NCBI RefSeq assembly: GCF_032926325.1
Contig: NZ_CP136709.1
Location: 719,501 to 783,500, forward strand
Origin: Aestuariibaculum lutulentum
GTDB lineage: Bacteria > Bacteroidota > Bacteroidia > Flavobacteriales > Flavobacteriaceae
DNA: 64,000 bases
Direction of reading: 5' to 3'
Positions 17,942 to 27,175 of this stretch are shown one piece after another (position 1 is the stretch's first letter; each line of letters starts with the position of its first letter). The notes under the pieces were generated by a model. It was not told where the DNA came from. It worked only from the letters and a program-made list of their open reading frames with translations, and made no database searches. The position numbers and the translations under genes are program-made.

Positions 17942-18673
17942 TTATCCTCTGTTTCGTCCTTTTTCGCCAGGATACAGATCTTTAACAATATCGCTTTGAA
18001 CATAAGCTTTGGTTTCTACATTCATACAGGTAATGCGTCCGAAAAAAGCAGCACCGGTATCAATATTCCATACATTGGCCGCATTCATAGGTTCAAACGA
18101 TCCAAAGTTTATGGTTGGAGTATGCCCGATAAAAATTTCGTTGTAATGCTTTAACCTATTTGGGTATCTTGATGAATTCTCATCGATGCTTTTATCCAGA
18201 CCTAAAGCCATTTCCCAAAGTGTTCGATCTGTTGAAAAACTACTAACCATTGGCTCCTTACTCACCCCATGCATTGAAGTAAATCCGGCATGAATGAACA
18301 ACCTGTTCTCATCATCTATATGATACCAAGGCATGGCTTTAAAGAATTCATGATGCAGTAGTTTTTCCTCCTTTGAAAAAGTAGCGTAACTGTCCATGGT
18401 TTCCTTTCCACCATGAATATACCAGGTCGGATTCACGTAATCGGATTTCAACCAGTCTTCGCACCACACATCATGATTTCCCTTGATAAAAACACAGTTT
18501 ATTTTTTCAGATAAATCGATTAAAAACTCGATAATTTGAGCGGACTCACTCCAACCATCAACATAATCGCCCATAAAAATTAAAGTATCCTCCTCTTTAA
18601 CTTCTAATTGATTTAATACCTGAATTAAAGCTTTAAAACCTCCGTGAATATCACCAATGGCATATGTACTCAT
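17942..18673 (-). CDS. PPP-family metallophosphoesterase
   Basis: This is a cytoplasmic calcineurin-like phosphatase of about 243 residues. The metal-binding motifs are in order: 'YAIGDIHGG', 'FMGDYVDGW', 'FIKGNHDVW', 'LFIHAGF' and 'FIGHTPT'. The frame opens six codons earlier (18691), but the ATG at 18673 begins the normal 'MSTYAIGDIHGG' N terminus. It resembles bacterial serine/threonine or diadenosine tetraphosphatases. The substrate is unknown. It lies 111 bases from the GH113-like gene upstream on the same strand and may be cotranscribed with it. Confidence 0.88.
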   Translation of the reverse strand: MSTYAIGDIHGGFKALIQVLNQLEVKEEDTLIFMGDYVDGWSESAQIIEFLIDLSEKINCVFIKGNHDVWCEDWLKSDYVNPTWYIHGGKETMDSYATFSKEEKLLHHEFFKAMPWYHIDDENRLFIHAGFTSMHGVSKEPMVSSFSTDRTLWEMALGLDKSIDENSSRYPNRLKHYNEIFIGHTPTINFGSFEPMNAANVWNIDTGAAFFGRITCMNVETKAYVQSDIVKDLYPGEKGRNRG

Positions 18674-18784
18674 GCTTTCTTTTTTATGCAAAACTAAGAG
18701 ATTCCCTTAAAACTAATAAGAATGAAAAGTTATTTTAAGTTAAAATTGAAGATTTCATGAATACACAAAACAAGCGCTAAAAAA

Positions 18785-19792
18785 TTAATAACGAGCGTAC
18801 CAATCTTTAATAAAAACCTCAACGGGTTTATTTTGTGGTGTAAACATAAAATTCTCACTTCCTCCTGATGTTTCATGTTTATGATGCCACTTCCAGAGAA
18901 AACCGCCCGCAAACCAGTTTTCATCCCAACAGGTTTCAAATAAAGCTTGTGTTGCATTTAATTGGGCTTCCAAATTAACGGTATTCATTTGTCTATCGGA
19001 TTCCCAAGGACGTTTCCCTGCATAATCTACACTTCGGTAACCAAACTCGGTAAACAAAATGGGTTTCCTTAAATTTTCTGAAAACATTTCTAAATCAGCT
19101 TTATAGTTTGTCCAACCTTGTTTGCAATCTTCAACTGTAGGCGTCAGCAAATCACTTACAGGAAAATAAGCATCAATTCCAATATAATCTAACGCATTCC
19201 AAAACGGAGTCCTATTATATTCATTCCAATTGGCGGCATAGGTTAATTTCCCTGAATAAATTTCTCTAATATGTTTAATCAATTCGAACCAGAATTCAGG
19301 ACGATGGTCTATAAAGGTTTCAAGTTCGGTGCCTATACAAAATAATTCAACTTTTGTCTCTTCAGCTACTTTAGCAAAATCTAAAATAAAATTCGAATAA
19401 GTTTCTTCAAGTTCTTTCCAGGCTTCTTCAGAACTCATTTTTATTTTTCCGGTAAATTCGCCTCGACTTACCCATATTTGAGGTTTCACCATCACCCGAA
19501 ATTGCTTGGCTTTAAAAGCATTTACATACTGCTCTACTCCTTCTTTGGTTTCACCAAACCATTGTCTATTTGAATTGTACGTAATCCGAGGGTGCTCTAA
19601 ATTACGTATAAACCCAAAAGGCATTATTGCGACATAATTTGCATGAAGTTCAAGAACCGGTTTTATATGTCCGTTGTTTATTGAATCTCTCGATGCAACA
19701 AAACTAACACCATTAATCTTTTTGTTTGCATTGGAAGTTATATCGCAACTACTCAGCAAAACCATTAAACCTATAATTATAAAACATTTCAT
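18785..19792 (-). CDS. GH113-like glycoside hydrolase lipoprotein
   Basis: This 335-residue lipoprotein has a signal with lipobox 'LLSSC' (Cys 16) and a TIM-barrel domain. 'GVSFVASRDSI', 'NYVAIMPFGF' and 'VMVKPQIWVSRG' match the N-terminal strands of GH113 beta-mannanases. Candidate catalytic glutamates are in 'FCIGTELETF' and 'ILFTEFGYRS'. Surface anchoring would place it at the outer membrane or periplasm. A mannan-type substrate is inferred from the family. Its neighbours are glycosyltransferases, so turnover of a self-made glycan is an alternative to nutrient digestion. Confidence 0.82.
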   Translation of the reverse strand: MKCFIIIGLMVLLSSCDITSNANKKINGVSFVASRDSINNGHIKPVLELHANYVAIMPFGFIRNLEHPRITYNSNRQWFGETKEGVEQYVNAFKAKQFRVMVKPQIWVSRGEFTGKIKMSSEEAWKELEETYSNFILDFAKVAEETKVELFCIGTELETFIDHRPEFWFELIKHIREIYSGKLTYAANWNEYNRTPFWNALDYIGIDAYFPVSDLLTPTVEDCKQGWTNYKADLEMFSENLRKPILFTEFGYRSVDYAGKRPWESDRQMNTVNLEAQLNATQALFETCWDENWFAGGFLWKWHHKHETSGGSENFMFTPQNKPVEVFIKDWYARY

Positions 19793-19887
19793 ACCTGAAA
19801 AATAATGCTATATTTAATTAACATAAATGTTTATTAAACCTTTTTTTGAAAGGTAGCCATGCATTATATGACAAATTGAAAAAAATT

Positions 19888-20334
19888 ATGAGCGAATTAA
19901 AAACCAAAAATCAAGAACCTAATATTTTTAAATGGGCTTTTAAATTTGCTGCATCAGCAGGTATTGCCGGCATTTTATGCTGTGTTGCACCTGCAGTTTT
20001 ATTTATGTTTGGGCTAATGGGAGGCATTTATGCCATATCGTTTGCCGATTTTTTTTATGCTGAAGATGGCTCGGTTGGGTTAGGCTCTTGGATTTTACGT
20101 GTCATCGCAGTCCTAATAGGTGTTTATGGCATTTTTATGTTTAGAAAAAAACAAAACCAATGTTCTATTGACCCAAAACGTAAAAGAAAAAATTTAATTT
20201 TAGTTACCCTAATCATAATAATTTTAGGTATTGGTATTTTTCTTTCTTTAGAAAAATGGTCGTCTTGGTATTTTGACAAGCATATTGTTCCTGCCCAGCA
20301 AAAAGAATATCTTCAGCAGCACCAAACAAATTAA
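19888..20334 (+). CDS. Small membrane protein with MerT-like CC motif
   Basis: This protein of about 148 residues has three to four hydrophobic segments. The first contains 'GILCCVAPAVLFMFGLMGG', like the vicinal-cysteine segment of mercury/metal transporter MerT-like proteins. The frame extends back to a TTG at 19846; I prefer the ATG at 19888 because no earlier ATG exists and the extension is poor. It precedes two glycosyltransferase genes by 36 bases on the same strand. Function is not known: metal transport is possible, but the C-terminal half is unlike MerT. Confidence 0.65.
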   Translation: MSELKTKNQEPNIFKWAFKFAASAGIAGILCCVAPAVLFMFGLMGGIYAISFADFFYAEDGSVGLGSWILRVIAVLIGVYGIFMFRKKQNQCSIDPKRKRKNLILVTLIIIILGIGIFLSLEKWSSWYFDKHIVPAQQKEYLQQHQTN

Positions 20335-20370
20335 AACTAAATCATATTTTCTCTTTGTATTTCACCCAAT

Positions 20371-21063
20371 ATGACCATAATTAACGTTATCATTCCTGCC
20401 TACAACGAGGCAGATTCCATTGCAAAAGTTATTAATGACATTCCTGATATTGTTGATGAAATTATTGTTGTTAGCAATAACTCCACTGATCTTACTGAGA
20501 TGAATGCAAAAAATGCTGGCGCCACCGTGTTAACCGAAAACAACAGGGGTTACGGCTATGCCTGCTTGAAAGGCATGCAATACATTGAAAATAAGATTGA
20601 AAAACCAAATATTATTGTATTTTTGGATGGAGACTATAGCGATTACCCAGAAGAATTAACCAAAATAGTGCAGCCTATTATCGAAAAAAATGTAGACTTT
20701 GTTATTGGTTCTCGCGTAAAAAATCTACGTGAACCCGGGTCCATGACAGGACCGCAAATTTTTGGCAACTGGTTGGCCACAAACCTGATGGCTTTATTCT
20801 TTTCTGCGAAGTATACCGATCTGGGACCTTTTCGCGCTATTAAATATGATAAACTATTGAATTTAAACATGATAGACAAGACTTACGGTTGGACTATAGA
20901 GATGCAACTAAAGGCTTTGCAGCAAGAATTATCGTACACAGAAATACCTGTAAATTATAGAAATAGAATTGGTGTCTCAAAAGTTTCAGGAACCATAAAA
21001 GGTAGTATATTTGCAGGCATTAAAATCTTAGGTTGGATTTTTAAATATAGTATTAAGAAATGA
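20371..21063 (+). CDS. Family 2 glycosyltransferase, dolichyl-phosphate-mannose-synthase-like
   Basis: This 230-residue GT-A enzyme has 'INVIIPAYNEADSIAKVI' at the N terminus, the DxD-type 'IVFLDGDYSDYPEEL' near the middle, and 'GWTIEMQLKALQ' after the acceptor region. It lacks C-terminal membrane helices, so it is probably peripheral. It resembles enzymes that transfer a sugar to polyprenyl phosphate. Its last codons overlap the following cellulose-synthase-like gene by 4 bases, so the two act together. Sugar identity cannot be told; a mannosyl or glucosyl polyprenyl phosphate donor is a reasonable guess. Confidence 0.88.
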   Translation: MTIINVIIPAYNEADSIAKVINDIPDIVDEIIVVSNNSTDLTEMNAKNAGATVLTENNRGYGYACLKGMQYIENKIEKPNIIVFLDGDYSDYPEELTKIVQPIIEKNVDFVIGSRVKNLREPGSMTGPQIFGNWLATNLMALFFSAKYTDLGPFRAIKYDKLLNLNMIDKTYGWTIEMQLKALQQELSYTEIPVNYRNRIGVSKVSGTIKGSIFAGIKILGWIFKYSIKK

Positions 21064-22550
21064 TTTTAGAAACAACAGTTATCATTATTTATAGTGTTGC
21101 ACTACTGCTAATCTTTATGTATGCTTTAGCGCAATTAAATCTTCTTTTCAACTATCTGTCATCAAAGCGATGTAAAGAAAGTTGTGAGACGTTCGATTTA
21201 TCGAATTCAGACGAAGTGCCATTCGTCACCATCCAATTACCGGTTTATAACGAAATGTACGTTATGGAGCGTTTATTAGATAATATTGCTAAAATCGATT
21301 ATCCAAAGGACAAACTTGAAATTCAAGTCCTTGACGATTCAACCGACGAAACAGTAGAATCTACTCGCGAGCATGTTGAAAAACTGCAAGCAACAGGATT
21401 AGATATTCAGCACATTACCAGAACTAACAGAACTGGTTTTAAAGCCGGAGCCTTAAAAGAAGGTCTTACAATCGCCAAAGGTGAATTTATTGCCATTTTC
21501 GATTCGGACTTCTTACCTGAAACAGACTGGTTAAAACGTACTATTCCGTTTTTTAAAGACGAAAACATTGGTGTTGTACAAACCCGCTGGGGGCACTTAA
21601 ACCGTAACTATTCGTTATTAACAAAAATTCAGGCGTTTGCTTTAGATGCTCACTTTACTTTAGAACAAGTTGGAAGAAACTCTAAAGGACACTTCATTAA
21701 CTTTAACGGTACGGCTGGTGTATGGCGTAAAGAATGTATTCTTGATGCCGGAAACTGGGAAGGCGATACCTTAACGGAAGATTTAGATTTAAGTTACCGT
21801 GCACAGTTAAAAAACTGGAAATTTAAGTATTTAGAAGATGTTAAAACTCCTGCCGAATTACCAGTAGTAATAAGTGCTGCACGTTCTCAACAATTTAGAT
21901 GGAACAAGGGTGGTGCTGAAAACTTTAGAAAAATGCTTTGGCGTGTATTAAAAAGCGAAAACATTTCTGCTAAAACCAAACTTCATGGTTTATTACACCT
22001 TTTAAACAGCACGATGTTCTTAAACGTATTAATCGTTGGTATTTTAAGTATCCCGATGTTATATATTAAAAATGAGTACACGCATTTAAAACCTTACTTC
22101 TACGTGATGAGTTTCTTTGTGATTAGTACCATTATTTTCTTTGTATGTTACTGGTTTATGTATAAGAACACGTATGGTGGTGGTATAAAGAATTTCATTA
22201 GATACATAGGTATGTTCTTTGTATTCTTCTCAATAGCTATGGGCTTTTCTTTACACAACTCAATTGCTGTATTAGAAGGTCACTGGGGTAAGAAAAGTGA
22301 ATTTGTACGTACGCCAAAGTTCAACATCAATACACTAAAAGACAGCTGGAAGAAAAACAAGTACCTTAAGAAAACGATTTCAATTCACGTTGTCTTTGAA
22401 GGTTTACTTATGCTTTATTTCGGATTTGGAATGTACAGCGCTTTCATCGTAGGAAACCAAGGTGGAGACTTCGGACTATTCCCTTTCCACTTAATGTTAT
22501 TCGTAGGATTTGGATATGTATTTATTAAATCATTAACCTCTAAAGTATAA
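21060..22550 (+). CDS. Cellulose-synthase-like processive glycosyltransferase (GT2)
   Basis: This 496-residue inner-membrane enzyme has one N-terminal membrane helix. The GT-A domain carries the processive D,D,D,QxxRW set: 'LDDSTDE', 'AIFDSDFLPE', 'LTEDLDLSYRAQ', 'SQQFRWNKGG'. Four C-terminal membrane segments follow. The arrangement resembles plant CslA/CslC glucomannan/glucan synthases and their bacterial relatives. It overlaps the upstream GT2 gene by 4 bases and ends before a strong hairpin terminator. There is no PilZ domain. It probably polymerises a beta-linked hexose chain or glycolipid, product unknown. Confidence 0.9.
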   Translation: MILETTVIIIYSVALLLIFMYALAQLNLLFNYLSSKRCKESCETFDLSNSDEVPFVTIQLPVYNEMYVMERLLDNIAKIDYPKDKLEIQVLDDSTDETVESTREHVEKLQATGLDIQHITRTNRTGFKAGALKEGLTIAKGEFIAIFDSDFLPETDWLKRTIPFFKDENIGVVQTRWGHLNRNYSLLTKIQAFALDAHFTLEQVGRNSKGHFINFNGTAGVWRKECILDAGNWEGDTLTEDLDLSYRAQLKNWKFKYLEDVKTPAELPVVISAARSQQFRWNKGGAENFRKMLWRVLKSENISAKTKLHGLLHLLNSTMFLNVLIVGILSIPMLYIKNEYTHLKPYFYVMSFFVISTIIFFVCYWFMYKNTYGGGIKNFIRYIGMFFVFFSIAMGFSLHNSIAVLEGHWGKKSEFVRTPKFNINTLKDSWKKNKYLKKTISIHVVFEGLLMLYFGFGMYSAFIVGNQGGDFGLFPFHLMLFVGFGYVFIKSLTSKV

Positions 22551-22575
22551 TTAAGAGGGTTCAAGATAAAACCAT

Positions 22576-22611
22576 AAAAAAAGGCTTGCTAAGTAATAGC
22601 GAGCCTTTTTT
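22576..22611. terminator. Bidirectional terminator between the GT2 operon and the GH63-like gene
   Basis: A stem with arms 22576-22591 and 22597-22611 (one G-T pair) is flanked by A- and T-runs. It lies in the 84-base gap between the convergent glycosyltransferase and glucosidase genes and suits both directions. Confidence 0.88.
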
Positions 22612-22634
22612 ATTATTCAAAAGTTTCAATTGAT

Positions 22635-25262
22635 TTAATCTTCATCCATTTCCATTATTAAGTTAGCTATTAAAGCTGTCCAGCCTGTTTGATGAGAAGC
22701 TCCTAACCCTTTTCCGGTATCGCCATCGAAAAACTCATAAAACAAATGCTCGCTTTTAAAATGTTCTTCTTTTGCGAACATATGATTTTCATCATCAGAA
22801 TGGTATTGATATTTTCCATCTTCATTACGTTCAAAAAGCTTTACCAATCTTTTAGTTAATTCATTCGCTATTTGCTTTAGTGTTAATTTATTTCCTGAAC
22901 CTGTTGGAAATTCATAGGTGTATTTATCTCCATAAAATTTATAATACTTTCTAAGCGATTGAATAATCATATAATTTAATGGCATCCAAATTGGGCCGCG
23001 CCAGTTAGAATTACCACCAAACATATTCGATCGGCTTTCACCGGGTTCATACTGAATTTGATGATGACCATGGTATAAAAACACAAACGGATGTTTTTCA
23101 TGATATTTTGAAAGTGACCGAATACCATAATCAGAAAGAAATTCATCTTCATCCAATAAACGCTTTAATAAATGCTCCAACCTGAATCCTCTCATTATTG
23201 CAAACAGGTAATTACCTTCCTCGTTGGTGTGATCTAAATTAGAAATCAACGAAGCCAAATCCGGACGCGTTCTGATAATCTCATTGGCTTTACGTCGAAA
23301 CTTTTTCAACTCTTCAAACAAATCTTCATGCATAATTTCTACAGCAAACATAGGAATAACACCTACCAGCGATCTTACTTTTAATCGTTCGGTTGCACCA
23401 GATTCCATTTCAACAACGTCGTAATAGAAATTATCTTCATCGTCCCAAAGCGATATATCTTTTTGACCAATATGATGCATGGCCCACGCTATATTTAAAA
23501 AGTGTCTGAAAAACTTAGCTGCTACTTCCTCATATATTTTGTTGGTTTTAGCCAATTCTAAAGACATTCGCAGCATGTTTAAAGTAAACATAGCCATCCA
23601 GCTTGTTGCATCGGCTTGCTGCATTCTGGTAATTCCAGGAGGCATATGATTACGGTCGAAAACACCAATATTATCTAATCCCAAGAATCCTCCCTCAAAT
23701 AAGTCGATACCGTTTTTATCCTTTTGATTAACCCACCAGGTGAAATTTATAAGTAATTTTTGAAACACAGTCTCCAAAAATTTGGTATCTCCCTTTCCGG
23801 TATATTCTTTATCTTTTTCGTAAACCTGCCAAACTGCCCAAGAGTGTACGGGTGGGTTTACGTCACTAAAATTCCATTCGTAAGCCGGAATTTGTCCGTT
23901 GGGATGCATATAATTTTCCTGAAGTACCAATTGCAATTGCTCTTTAGCAAAATACGGGTCTATTTCAACAAACGATGCCATATGAAACGCCAAATCCCAA
24001 GCCGCATACCAAGGATATTCCCATTTATCAGGCATAGAAATAACATGCCTGTTGGTTAAATGCTGCCAACTGTAATTTCTTAGGTTTATTCTATCGGGTT
24101 TAGGCTCTCCTGGACCTCCAAATAACCATTTAAACACATCGTAGTAATAAAACTGTTTGGTCCATAATAATCCTGAAAAAGCAGCTTTAGCGACCTTTTG
24201 ATGTGTCTCCGGAACATGAGCTTCTATTGTCTCATTATAGAAGGCTTCACATTCTTGTAATCGTTGTAAAAAAATGTCATCAAAACCCTGAAAAGGAGAT
24301 TCCATTTTATCTTTACTCAGTCTGACCTTCACACTTCGTTCCTCACCAGGTTTTAAACTAAACTTATACCAAATGGCTAGTTTAGATCCTGTTTTATCTG
24401 GATTTACAGATGCCTCACCATTAATAACATGATTATTTATTCCGTCTTTCACATAATCGACATCGTTAGGCACATTGTAAATTCGTTTATTATTAGTCTC
24501 ATTTTCACAGAACAACTGTTCGCCGCCTTCATGATAAAAATAATAACGCCCATTTCTAACACTTCTCGCAATAACTGTTTCGTCTTGCGAGGTAGACAAC
24601 CTCATACTTGGGCGCTCAAAACGTTTGTTATGCTTCCAGAAATTTCGATACCAAAGGTGTGGTAAAACATGAATGTCTGCAGCCTTCTCTCCTCGATTTA
24701 CAACCGTAACTTTTAGCAAAATACCATCTACATCAGCCTTGGCATATTCAATATAGCAATCGAAATACGCATTATTCTTAAAACAGCCGGTATCAAGAAT
24801 TTCATATTCCGCTTCGTCACGACTTCTACGATTTCTATCCACCAAGTCACTATATGGAAATGCATTATGAGGGTACTTATAAAGATATTTGTTATATGAA
24901 TGTGTTGGTGTAGATACCTGATGAAAATAAAGCTCTTTAACATCTTCGCCATGATTTCCCTGATTATTGGTTAACCCGAATAAACGCTCCTTTAAAATAG
25001 GGTCTTTACCATTCCAAAAGGCAGGTGCCATGCATAAAATTTCACGTGAATCACAAAAGCCACCAATACCTTCTTCTCCCCAACGAAACGCATTACTCCT
25101 CGCTTTATCATGATCTATAAACTCCCAGGATTCTCCATACAAACTATAATCTTCTCGAACGGTTCCCCATTGCCTTTCCGCTAAATACGGCCCCCATTGT
25201 TTCCACTTTCTATAATTATCTTCGGTATGCAATCGTTGTGCTTCAGGTCCTTTTTGCTTCAT
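22635..25262 (-). CDS. GH63-like (MGH1-type) glucosidase
   Basis: This 875-residue (alpha/alpha)6-barrel enzyme has no signal peptide, so it is cytoplasmic. The N terminus 'EDNYRKWKQWGPYLAERQWG' and the barrel motif 'YPWYAAWDLAFHMA' are typical of the GH63/MGGH group. 'FGGNSNWRGPIWMPLNYMI' and a C-terminal 'FFDGDTGKGLGASHQTGWTAL' support this. Known relatives cleave alpha-glucosides, glucosylglycerate or mannosylglycerate. It lies between the two glycosyltransferase units and is convergent to one and divergent from the other. The substrate cannot be fixed. Confidence 0.87.
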   Translation of the reverse strand: MKQKGPEAQRLHTEDNYRKWKQWGPYLAERQWGTVREDYSLYGESWEFIDHDKARSNAFRWGEEGIGGFCDSREILCMAPAFWNGKDPILKERLFGLTNNQGNHGEDVKELYFHQVSTPTHSYNKYLYKYPHNAFPYSDLVDRNRRSRDEAEYEILDTGCFKNNAYFDCYIEYAKADVDGILLKVTVVNRGEKAADIHVLPHLWYRNFWKHNKRFERPSMRLSTSQDETVIARSVRNGRYYFYHEGGEQLFCENETNNKRIYNVPNDVDYVKDGINNHVINGEASVNPDKTGSKLAIWYKFSLKPGEERSVKVRLSKDKMESPFQGFDDIFLQRLQECEAFYNETIEAHVPETHQKVAKAAFSGLLWTKQFYYYDVFKWLFGGPGEPKPDRINLRNYSWQHLTNRHVISMPDKWEYPWYAAWDLAFHMASFVEIDPYFAKEQLQLVLQENYMHPNGQIPAYEWNFSDVNPPVHSWAVWQVYEKDKEYTGKGDTKFLETVFQKLLINFTWWVNQKDKNGIDLFEGGFLGLDNIGVFDRNHMPPGITRMQQADATSWMAMFTLNMLRMSLELAKTNKIYEEVAAKFFRHFLNIAWAMHHIGQKDISLWDDEDNFYYDVVEMESGATERLKVRSLVGVIPMFAVEIMHEDLFEELKKFRRKANEIIRTRPDLASLISNLDHTNEEGNYLFAIMRGFRLEHLLKRLLDEDEFLSDYGIRSLSKYHEKHPFVFLYHGHHQIQYEPGESRSNMFGGNSNWRGPIWMPLNYMIIQSLRKYYKFYGDKYTYEFPTGSGNKLTLKQIANELTKRLVKLFERNEDGKYQYHSDDENHMFAKEEHFKSEHLFYEFFDGDTGKGLGASHQTGWTALIANLIMEMDED

Positions 25263-25485
25263 ATCAATCTTTCTTTTGGTTAGGGATTAAGCCTCTAAAC
25301 GTCAACTAAGAACTGTTACGGACTCACATAAATTTAAGTTTTTTATTTCCAAAAAAATCCTTTCATTCAAAGAATTAGCTAATTGACTTTATTAAGGCAA
25401 TTCTATTAAAATGTCTGTAAAAAAATGAAGCAAAAAATTAAGGAAGTTGAATGTTTTTAGACCTATAGGACACCGAAAATGATAT

Positions 25486-25493
25486 TATATTTG
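25486..25493 (+). promoter_or_regulatory. Putative -7 box just before the GT87-like gene
   Basis: TATATTTG matches TAnnTTTG and ends only 4 bases before the ATG at 25498. If it is used, the transcript would be nearly leaderless. A downstream start codon would be an alternative explanation. Confidence 0.4.
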
Positions 25494-25497
25494 AACT

Positions 25498-26880
25498 ATG
25501 CTGAATAACTTACAATTTACGAATTATAGAAAAAGCGGATTTCTGTTCGTTCTAGCTTCAACGATTTTGTTTTTTGTATTTGCATATTATTCAAAAAGAA
25601 CAGATTACAATTTGCTGATTTTACTTTATAGCACATTATTTATTCTGTTTTATAAACTTATACAAGTTTACAAAGAAAACATTGGTTTATTAACGCTAAT
25701 ATCCTTTGGCTTCCGAGCCTTATTTATTCTGGCTATTCCTAATCTTTCTCAGGATTTTTATCGATTTATATGGGATGGCCGGATGCTATTAGAAGGCTAT
25801 AACCCTTACTTATTTACAGTAGAATCGTTTATTAACAGTCATGAATACCCTGTAGCACAAGCTGAAGAATTATTTCATGGCATGGGCGAGCTCAATGCCA
25901 GTCATTTAACCAATTACCCGCCATTAAATCAGTTGTGTTTTTTAATTGCTGCCCTATTTGCTAAAACGAATATTTTAGGCTCTGTTGTTGTAATGCGTCT
26001 ACTTATTATTGCTGCTGATTTTGGAACCTTACACTTTGGAAAGAAACTTTTAAAGGTTATTAACATTCCTGTTCATAACATCTTTTTGTACGTACTAAAC
26101 CCTTTTATAATAATAGAATTAACAGGAAATCTACATTTTGAAGGCATCATGATTTTCCTTTTAATCTGGAGTTTGTATCTACTCCAAAAAGGTAAATGGA
26201 TGCTGTCGGCAGTTGTTTTTGCATTATCGGTTTCTACAAAGCTTATCCCTTTAATGTTTTTACCTTTATTATTTCAATGGTTTATTAAAAGAGATACTTC
26301 TAAAAGTAAAGGATTAATAAAATTAATGACGTATTATGCATTGGTCCTTTTAATAACCATGACGAGTTTTCTACCGTTCTACTCAACAGATTTTGTTAAC
26401 AACTATGCACAAACCGTTGGTCTATGGTTTCAACGCTTCGAATTTAATGCCAGTTTGTATTATATAGCTCGAGCTATTGGATATATGTTTAGAGGCTATA
26501 ATGAAATCGGCGTCATTGGGACATTTATTCCAGTTTTGGTTATTCTTTTCATTTTGATTTTAACATACTTCAGAAATAATAAATCAATACAACAACTAAT
26601 AATAAGTATGCTATTTGCGCTGAGCTTTTACCTTTTTACGGCAACAACTGTGCACCCGTGGTATATTGCCACGCTTTTAATATTATCGGTATTTACAAAT
26701 TATAAATTTCCTTTAGTATGGAGCTTTGTTATTATTTTAAGCTATTTGGCTTATGCCAATACCAACAATATTGAAAACTTGTGGATTATTGCCTTGGAAT
26801 ACCTTATTGTGTATACCGTTTATATTTGGGAAGTCATTTTAAATAAACCTTTAAAACTAAAAAAGTCTGCCGAAAAATAA
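25498..26880 (+). CDS. GT87-like polyprenyl-phosphate-dependent (manno)syltransferase
   Basis: This 460-residue protein has about ten to twelve hydrophobic segments, as in GT-C fold transferases. The loop 'LSQDFYRFIWDGRMLLEGYNPY' (about 84-105) contains the acidic residue expected in the first large extracytoplasmic loop of such enzymes. It would use a polyprenyl-phosphate sugar, which the GT2 enzyme at 20371 might make. The gene stands alone, ending in a hairpin that includes its stop codon. Specificity is inferred only. Confidence 0.8.
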   Translation: MLNNLQFTNYRKSGFLFVLASTILFFVFAYYSKRTDYNLLILLYSTLFILFYKLIQVYKENIGLLTLISFGFRALFILAIPNLSQDFYRFIWDGRMLLEGYNPYLFTVESFINSHEYPVAQAEELFHGMGELNASHLTNYPPLNQLCFLIAALFAKTNILGSVVVMRLLIIAADFGTLHFGKKLLKVINIPVHNIFLYVLNPFIIIELTGNLHFEGIMIFLLIWSLYLLQKGKWMLSAVVFALSVSTKLIPLMFLPLLFQWFIKRDTSKSKGLIKLMTYYALVLLITMTSFLPFYSTDFVNNYAQTVGLWFQRFEFNASLYYIARAIGYMFRGYNEIGVIGTFIPVLVILFILILTYFRNNKSIQQLIISMLFALSFYLFTATTVHPWYIATLLILSVFTNYKFPLVWSFVIILSYLAYANTNNIENLWIIALEYLIVYTVYIWEVILNKPLKLKKSAEK

Positions 26881-26893
26881 ACGACAGACTTTT
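26861..26893 (+). terminator. Terminator overlapping the stop codon of the GT87-like gene
   Basis: Arms 26861-26869 and 26885-26893 pair perfectly (9 bp), with further C-G pairing inside, and end in TTTT. The left arm lies within the last codons and the loop contains the stop codon. It suits the plus-strand gene and, with its A-rich left flank, may also act leftward. Confidence 0.7.
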
Positions 26894-26925
26894 AATATAA
26901 GTTTTGACTTTTTAATGACTTGAAA

Positions 26926-27159
26926 TTATTGAATTGGTTTTAAACTTTCAATTCTATAAATACTAATTTCTTCATCGTCATCTTCAAAATCTTCAACAAA
27001 AGTTATTTTAAATTCCTGATCTATATAACTTTTATCGTTCTTTAAATCGTATTGTTTTAGCACTCTTGGATGTACTTCTTCGAACACCAATTCCTCTCCA
27101 TTTTCAAACCAAAAAGTATAATACCCTTTTTTGTAAGACTTAAAAACAGCTGTTCTCAT
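26926..27159 (-). CDS. Small conserved protein of unknown function
   Basis: This 77-residue soluble protein is rich in acidic and aromatic residues. The N-terminal half reads like a small beta-barrel ('VFKSYKKGYYTFWFENGEEL'); the middle has 'VEDFEDDDEE'. I do not recognise a functional family, though similar small proteins are frequent in Flavobacteriaceae. It follows the acidic-tail protein by 16 bases on the same strand and is probably cotranscribed with it and the deoxyhypusine-synthase-like gene. Confidence 0.7.
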   Translation of the reverse strand: MRTAVFKSYKKGYYTFWFENGEELVFEEVHPRVLKQYDLKNDKSYIDQEFKITFVEDFEDDDEEISIYRIESLKPIQ

Positions 27160-27175
27160 TTTATACTACAATAAT

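Noticed and set aside
17942..26880. Polysaccharide utilisation locus
   Set aside because: There are no SusC/SusD pair and no hybrid two-component or sigma/anti-sigma regulators; synthesis-type transferases dominate.
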